A stretch of 10,241 nt of DNA from Cytophagales bacterium (GTDB lineage: Bacteria > Bacteroidota > Bacteroidia > Cytophagales > Cyclobacteriaceae). The position numbers and the translations under genes were made by a program. This document shows, piece by piece, positions 7,291-10,241 of this stretch. The stretch spans positions 2,438-12,678 of the forward strand of contig DPLR01000098.1 in the NCBI GenBank assembly GCA_003541895.1, read 5' to 3'. Numbering within the stretch: the stretch's first letter is position 1; the number at the start of each line of letters is the position of its first letter. Under the pieces are notes generated by a model. That model was given only the letters and a program-made list of their open reading frames with translations, made no database searches and was not told where the DNA came from.

Positions 7291-8145
7291 CTAAGCATGA
7301 ATCGGGCGGATACGCACATTCAGTGTTTGCTCTACAATCACAAAATGATTGGCAGGTATCATTGTCCAGTAGCCATCGTCAGAAAGTTTTTCTGAAACCA
7401 CCAGTACAGCCTGATCATCGTCTTCAGGTGCTTCCATCCGGGTAATTCCATCTTCCACCACGTAGCGGCTTCCTTCCGAATGATAAAGTGTGAGGGGCTC
7501 TTCTTTCGGATCGGAACAATAGCGTGTTGCCACCAAAAACAATCCGTTCGTAACAACCATGTTGAGGTACGCGGGCTCGGTTATGCCATGGTCGGCCATT
7601 AATTTTTTCACCTCGCGGAAGGTGTGCTCAAACGCATCAACCACGGCTTCGGGACTAACCGATTTGTGATTTTTAAAAAGTTCGTTCAGCATAAAAGCGA
7701 AAATATGCTCAGAGTCAGTTTGCCCTTTGATCCAGTTGTAAAGTTCATCGGTTAATGGAGCACGCATCAATCTTTTGATTTTACCAAAATCTTCAACGCC
7801 TCCATTGTGCGCCATCAATAAATTTTTGTATTGAAAGGGATGGCAGTTGCTCTCGCTCACATCGCCCACACTGGCTGCGCGAACATGGGCTACCATACAA
7901 TCGGTTTTAATTTTTGGCGCAAGGTTGCGCAGGTTGCGGTTGCTCCAGGCGGGGTTTACTGAAACAAATGTGATGGGCTCAAAATTGACATCGGGCACGT
8001 ACCAACCAATTCCAAAGCCATCGCCATTCAATGGCTCTTCAATTTCGCGTGCATGAAAACTCTGATTGATCAACGAATTTTTTGGTTGATAAAGAAGTTT
8101 GTCGATAATGATCGGGGTTCCTTTATAAGCCATTAACCTGCACAT
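7291..8145 (-). CDS. Class II glutamine amidotransferase (YafJ/GATase_4-type)
   Basis: This 284-residue protein is a stand-alone Ntn-fold class II glutamine amidotransferase domain. The start is fixed by MCRLMAYKG: removal of Met1 exposes Cys2, the nucleophile that hydrolyses a gamma-glutamyl amide. Other family motifs are NGDGFGIGWY (40-49), AHVRAAS (86-92), SNCHPFQY (99-106), LMAHNGG (110-116) and GQTDSEHIF (141-149). This combination resembles E. coli YafJ and, more distantly, EgtC, which cleaves the gamma-glutamyl group from an ergothioneine precursor. No ergothioneine genes are in view and no synthase domain is attached, so the acceptor is unknown and simple amidase action is possible. 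The overall length is usual for the family. lhgO follows on the same strand. Confidence 0.9.
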   Translation of the reverse strand: MCRLMAYKGTPIIIDKLLYQPKNSLINQSFHAREIEEPLNGDGFGIGWYVPDVNFEPITFVSVNPAWSNRNLRNLAPKIKTDCMVAHVRAASVGDVSESNCHPFQYKNLLMAHNGGVEDFGKIKRLMRAPLTDELYNWIKGQTDSEHIFAFMLNELFKNHKSVSPEAVVDAFEHTFREVKKLMADHGITEPAYLNMVVTNGLFLVATRYCSDPKEEPLTLYHSEGSRYVVEDGITRMEAPEDDDQAVLVVSEKLSDDGYWTMIPANHFVIVEQTLNVRIRPIHA

Positions 8146-8161
8146 AGCATTTTGTTTTTTT

Positions 8162-8169
8162 GAAAGTTA
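8162..8169 (-). promoter_or_regulatory. Weak candidate -7 element for the glutamine amidotransferase gene
   Basis: The minus strand reads TAACTTTC, one mismatch from TAnnTTTG, ending 16 nt before the ATG at 8145. The A-rich stretch between it and the start codon is typical of Bacteroidota leaders that lack a Shine-Dalgarno sequence. No clear -33 partner is visible. Confidence 0.25.
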
Positions 8170-8291
8170 CTAAAAAGGACGAATGAATAGCCCATGGGTC
8201 TAGCCACTCAAGCTCAGAAAACACAATTCTTCGCTTTAATTTTATGTTAGAAAATGGCTGATTTTTAATATTTTTGGAAACTTGTCCTTCA

Positions 8292-8299
8292 TATCTTTG
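8292..8299 (+). promoter_or_regulatory. Candidate -7 promoter element for the yfiR-like/HAMP-GAF operon
   Basis: TATCTTTG matches the TAnnTTTG consensus exactly and lies 26 bp before the YfiR-like ATG, giving a leader of about 20 nt. TTTG at 8273-8276 could be the -33 element. Its 15-bp spacing is shorter than the usual ~19-21 bp, so the pairing is uncertain. Confidence 0.5.
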
Positions 8300-8325
8300 A
8301 ACAAGATTAACTAAACCCTGAACCG

Positions 8326-8832
8326 ATGAAGAAGCTTGTCTGCTCGTTTGCTTTAATGATTTTGGGCTACGGAGGGTTTTGCCAAACACAAAATTATCAG
8401 ACTTATACCTTGTTCATGTACAGCTTCACCAAGTTTGTACAATGGCCGCCCGAAGATGCACAAGGCGATTTTGAAATTGCGGTATTGGGCGATTCCCCCA
8501 TCTACAACGAGCTAAAGTCTATGGCCGACAAGAAAAAGGCAGGCGTACGCTCCATTAAAGTAACCAAGATCGCTTCTATGGCCGAGTACAAGAAGTCTCA
8601 TATCTTGTACATCCCGTCAGATTGGTCGTCAAAATTTCAAGATGTGGCGAACAAAGTTGGTGACGAGTCAGTACTGTTAGTAACGGATCAGGCGAACGGT
8701 GGAAATAAAGGATGTGTCAATTTTGTAAATAATAAAGAAGGTAGGTTGGCTTTTGAATTGAATCAGGCGATGATGACAAAACACAAGTTAAGAGCATCTG
8801 CTGCGCTTTCGCGATTGGCCATTATCAACTGA
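8326..8832 (+). CDS. YfiR-like (DUF4154) periplasmic protein
   Basis: This 168-residue protein has a signal peptide (about residues 1-20, MKKLVCSFALMILGYGGFCQ) and a mature DUF4154/YfiR domain. Family features are FTKFVQWP (34-41), the beta strand FEIAVLGDSPIYNEL (49-63), SHILYIPSD (91-99), VLLVTDQANGG (116-126), VNFVNNKEGRLAFELN (131-146), and the C-terminal LRASAALSRLAII helix (155-167). In P. aeruginosa, YfiR is a periplasmic repressor of the HAMP-containing diguanylate cyclase YfiN. The mature protein here has one cysteine, Cys130; the cysteine often found before the HILYI strand is replaced by Ser91. Control through an intramolecular disulfide is therefore unlikely. The HAMP-GAF sensor gene starts 4 nt after the stop codon, so co-transcription and functional coupling are very likely. 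The partner role is inference. Confidence 0.87.
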   Translation: MKKLVCSFALMILGYGGFCQTQNYQTYTLFMYSFTKFVQWPPEDAQGDFEIAVLGDSPIYNELKSMADKKKAGVRSIKVTKIASMAEYKKSHILYIPSDWSSKFQDVANKVGDESVLLVTDQANGGNKGCVNFVNNKEGRLAFELNQAMMTKHKLRASAALSRLAIIN

Positions 8833-8836
8833 AAAA

Positions 8837-10241
8837 ATGTCTATGGAAAAAAATATTACTTCTTTTTTTAAAATCAGGTTTACCATTGGTAACAAAATCT
8901 TCGGAGGGTTCACCATCCTTATCGTGTTGTTTGCTATTAACGCATTCATCATCTTCTTTACGGTAAACACAATCGACAATCAAGTAGCGCTGTCATCAAA
9001 AGTGGCCAACCCCTCGAAGGATGCCGTGAACGAGTTGGTGACGCTAGTACATCGCTCACGCATGTTGATCACCAACTGGGTGTACCTGCAAGCCAATGAA
9101 GATGACAAGAAAGCTTTGCGGCAGATTATCTCTCATGATTATCCCTCGTTAAGGGAGCGCATTACTAAACTAATGCAAAGTTGGGATGCGGATAGCTTGT
9201 CATCCACTTTTAAAAAAGATAGTTCTCAAAGAGTAATGATGAACAGGGCTTTTGGAAAGTATGATTCCCTGCTCAAAAGCGCTTCCGATAATGTGATCAA
9301 CGCACTCAAAAGTTTTGATGACTATGAAGACCCTACCACAAAACTTTTGGCGCAAGATTTTATCGATCAGGTAGTAATCCCCGACTCGAACAAGATCAAT
9401 GAAATTTTAGCGTTCCTCAAAAAGAAACAAGAAGAACTGGCCGATCAATCTACTAACACGTTGGTCGATTCTACCGGAAACCTTAGAAACATTACCATGA
9501 TTCTCGGCATTGCCATTATTGCCATCGGATTTATGAGTGCGTATCTGTTGGTGAGAAGCATTACGCGACCGATCAATTACATTAAAGATGTGGTGGTTAA
9601 ACTGGGCCGTGGCGAATTGGTAGAAGACAAGAAAACCAAATTCTCTAACGATGAGATTGGTGAAATGGCCGTAGCTACCGATAGCCTGGTGAATGGATTG
9701 AAAGCCACTACGGGTTTTGCAGAAAATATTGGTAACGGAAAATACGATTCTGAATTCACCCCGTTGAGCGATCATGACGTCTTAGGCAATGCGCTGCTCA
9801 ATATGCGTAGCAATCTGGCGCGCGTGGCCGAAGAAGACAAGAAAAGAAATTGGACTACTGAAGGCCTTGCTAAGTTTGGTGAAATATTGCGCAGCAACAA
9901 CAGCGATCTTGAAAAACTGACGGATGAGATCATTGCTAACCTGGTCAAGTATTTGAAAGCCAACCAAGGTGCACTTTACATTATTGACGACACGAACGAT
10001 AACGAAGAGCAGACCATGTCGATGGCTTCGTGCTATGCGTGGAACAAGAAAAAATTCATTAACCAGAAAGTTCATTTAGGTGAGGGGTTAACAGGCCAAG
10101 CATGGCAAGAGGGCGATGTGATTTACATTACCGATGTGCCTCAAAATTATATTCGCATTACTTCAGGTCTTGGCGATGCCAATCCTAATGCAGTGTTGAT
10201 CGTTCCGTTGAAAGTAAACGATCAGATTTATGGTGTGGTTG
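8837..10241 (+). CDS. Two-TM HAMP-GAF sensor protein (partial, C-terminus beyond right edge)
   Basis: An open frame of 468 codons starts at the ATG at 8837 and runs off the right edge. A second in-frame ATG at 8843 is an equally possible start. Domains in order are: TM1 (~21-43); a helical, MCP-like periplasmic sensor of about 175 residues; TM2 (~219-240); HAMP (~241-290, beginning RSITRPINYI and containing FSNDEIGEMA); a second HAMP-like unit (~291-330, NGKYDSEF); and a GAF domain from ~359 onward. The linker before the GAF, NWTTEGLAKFGEILRSNN, and the GAF motifs HLGEGLTGQAW, YIRITSGLGDANP and IVPLKVND are of a type I associate with large Bacteroidota sensor proteins. The output domain (histidine kinase, phosphatase, or methyl-accepting-like coiled coil) is outside the window. 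No GGDEF is visible. It probably forms an operon with the YfiR-like gene and is likely its signalling partner. Confidence 0.88.
   Translation, partial: MSMEKNITSFFKIRFTIGNKIFGGFTILIVLFAINAFIIFFTVNTIDNQVALSSKVANPSKDAVNELVTLVHRSRMLITNWVYLQANEDDKKALRQIISHDYPSLRERITKLMQSWDADSLSSTFKKDSSQRVMMNRAFGKYDSLLKSASDNVINALKSFDDYEDPTTKLLAQDFIDQVVIPDSNKINEILAFLKKKQEELADQSTNTLVDSTGNLRNITMILGIAIIAIGFMSAYLLVRSITRPINYIKDVVVKLGRGELVEDKKTKFSNDEIGEMAVATDSLVNGLKATTGFAENIGNGKYDSEFTPLSDHDVLGNALLNMRSNLARVAEEDKKRNWTTEGLAKFGEILRSNNSDLEKLTDEIIANLVKYLKANQGALYIIDDTNDNEEQTMSMASCYAWNKKKFINQKVHLGEGLTGQAWQEGDVIYITDVPQNYIRITSGLGDANPNAVLIVPLKVNDQIYGVV

Noticed and set aside
8123..8389. Minus-strand open frame of 88 codons across the divergent intergenic region
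   Set aside because: It overlaps the starts of both the amidotransferase and the yfiR-like gene and covers the promoter candidates. The product is low in recognisable structure.
9407..9775. Minus-strand open frame of 122 codons
   Set aside because: It is antisense to the HAMP/TM2 region of the sensor gene and its translation resembles no family.
1..10241. tRNA or rRNA genes, CRISPR arrays, transposases, phage or toxin-antitoxin genes
   Set aside because: I looked for these on both strands and saw no supporting sequence. Gaps between genes are all under 200 bp and are explained as promoter or terminator regions.

Overview
This window looks like chromosomal DNA from a member of the Bacteroidota, most likely Cytophagales-like. 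The clues are a moderately AT-rich composition, weak or absent Shine-Dalgarno sequences, TAnnTTTG-type -7 promoter elements before several genes, and the gene families themselves. These include a DUF1684 secreted protein, a small three-histidine-box desaturase, a YfiR-like protein, and a GAF domain of the type often seen in Bacteroidota sensors. The genus assignment is inference; no rRNA, tRNA, CRISPR array, insertion sequence or phage gene is visible. Eight of the nine genes can be placed in known families or fold classes. Two genes are cut by the window edges.

Layout. (1) 1-2349, minus strand: the N-terminal 783 codons of a large secreted protein. It has a signal peptide, a glycoside-hydrolase-like TIM-barrel region, and the first half of a formylglycine-generating-enzyme (FGE/SUMF1-type) domain that runs off the left edge. 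(2) 2401-3588, plus strand: a membrane-anchored DUF3179 protein, divergent from the first gene across only 51 bp. (3) A strong bidirectional hairpin terminator at 3593-3620 separates it from a convergent acyl desaturase (3647-4417, minus). (4) A 163-bp divergent intergenic region leads to a two-gene plus-strand unit: a small secreted protein, probably an outer-membrane beta-barrel (4581-5342), and a DUF1684 protein (5361-6023). (5) The DUF1684 gene overlaps the 3' end of lhgO (6020-7216, minus) by 4 bp. Upstream of lhgO on the same strand lies a class II glutamine amidotransferase (7291-8145, minus). (6) After a 180-bp divergent region, a YfiR/DUF4154 periplasmic protein (8326-8832, plus) is followed 4 nt later by a two-TM HAMP-GAF sensor (8837 to beyond the right edge).

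How the genes may work together. The clearest functional unit is the YfiR-like protein plus HAMP-GAF sensor pair. It resembles the P. aeruginosa YfiR-YfiN arrangement, in which a periplasmic repressor controls an inner-membrane HAMP protein, but here a GAF domain follows the HAMP where YfiN has GGDEF. The lhgO-amidotransferase pair may be a small housekeeping or metabolite-repair unit. The desaturase adjusts membrane lipid unsaturation. The most unusual protein is the TIM-barrel/FGE-domain fusion at the left edge.
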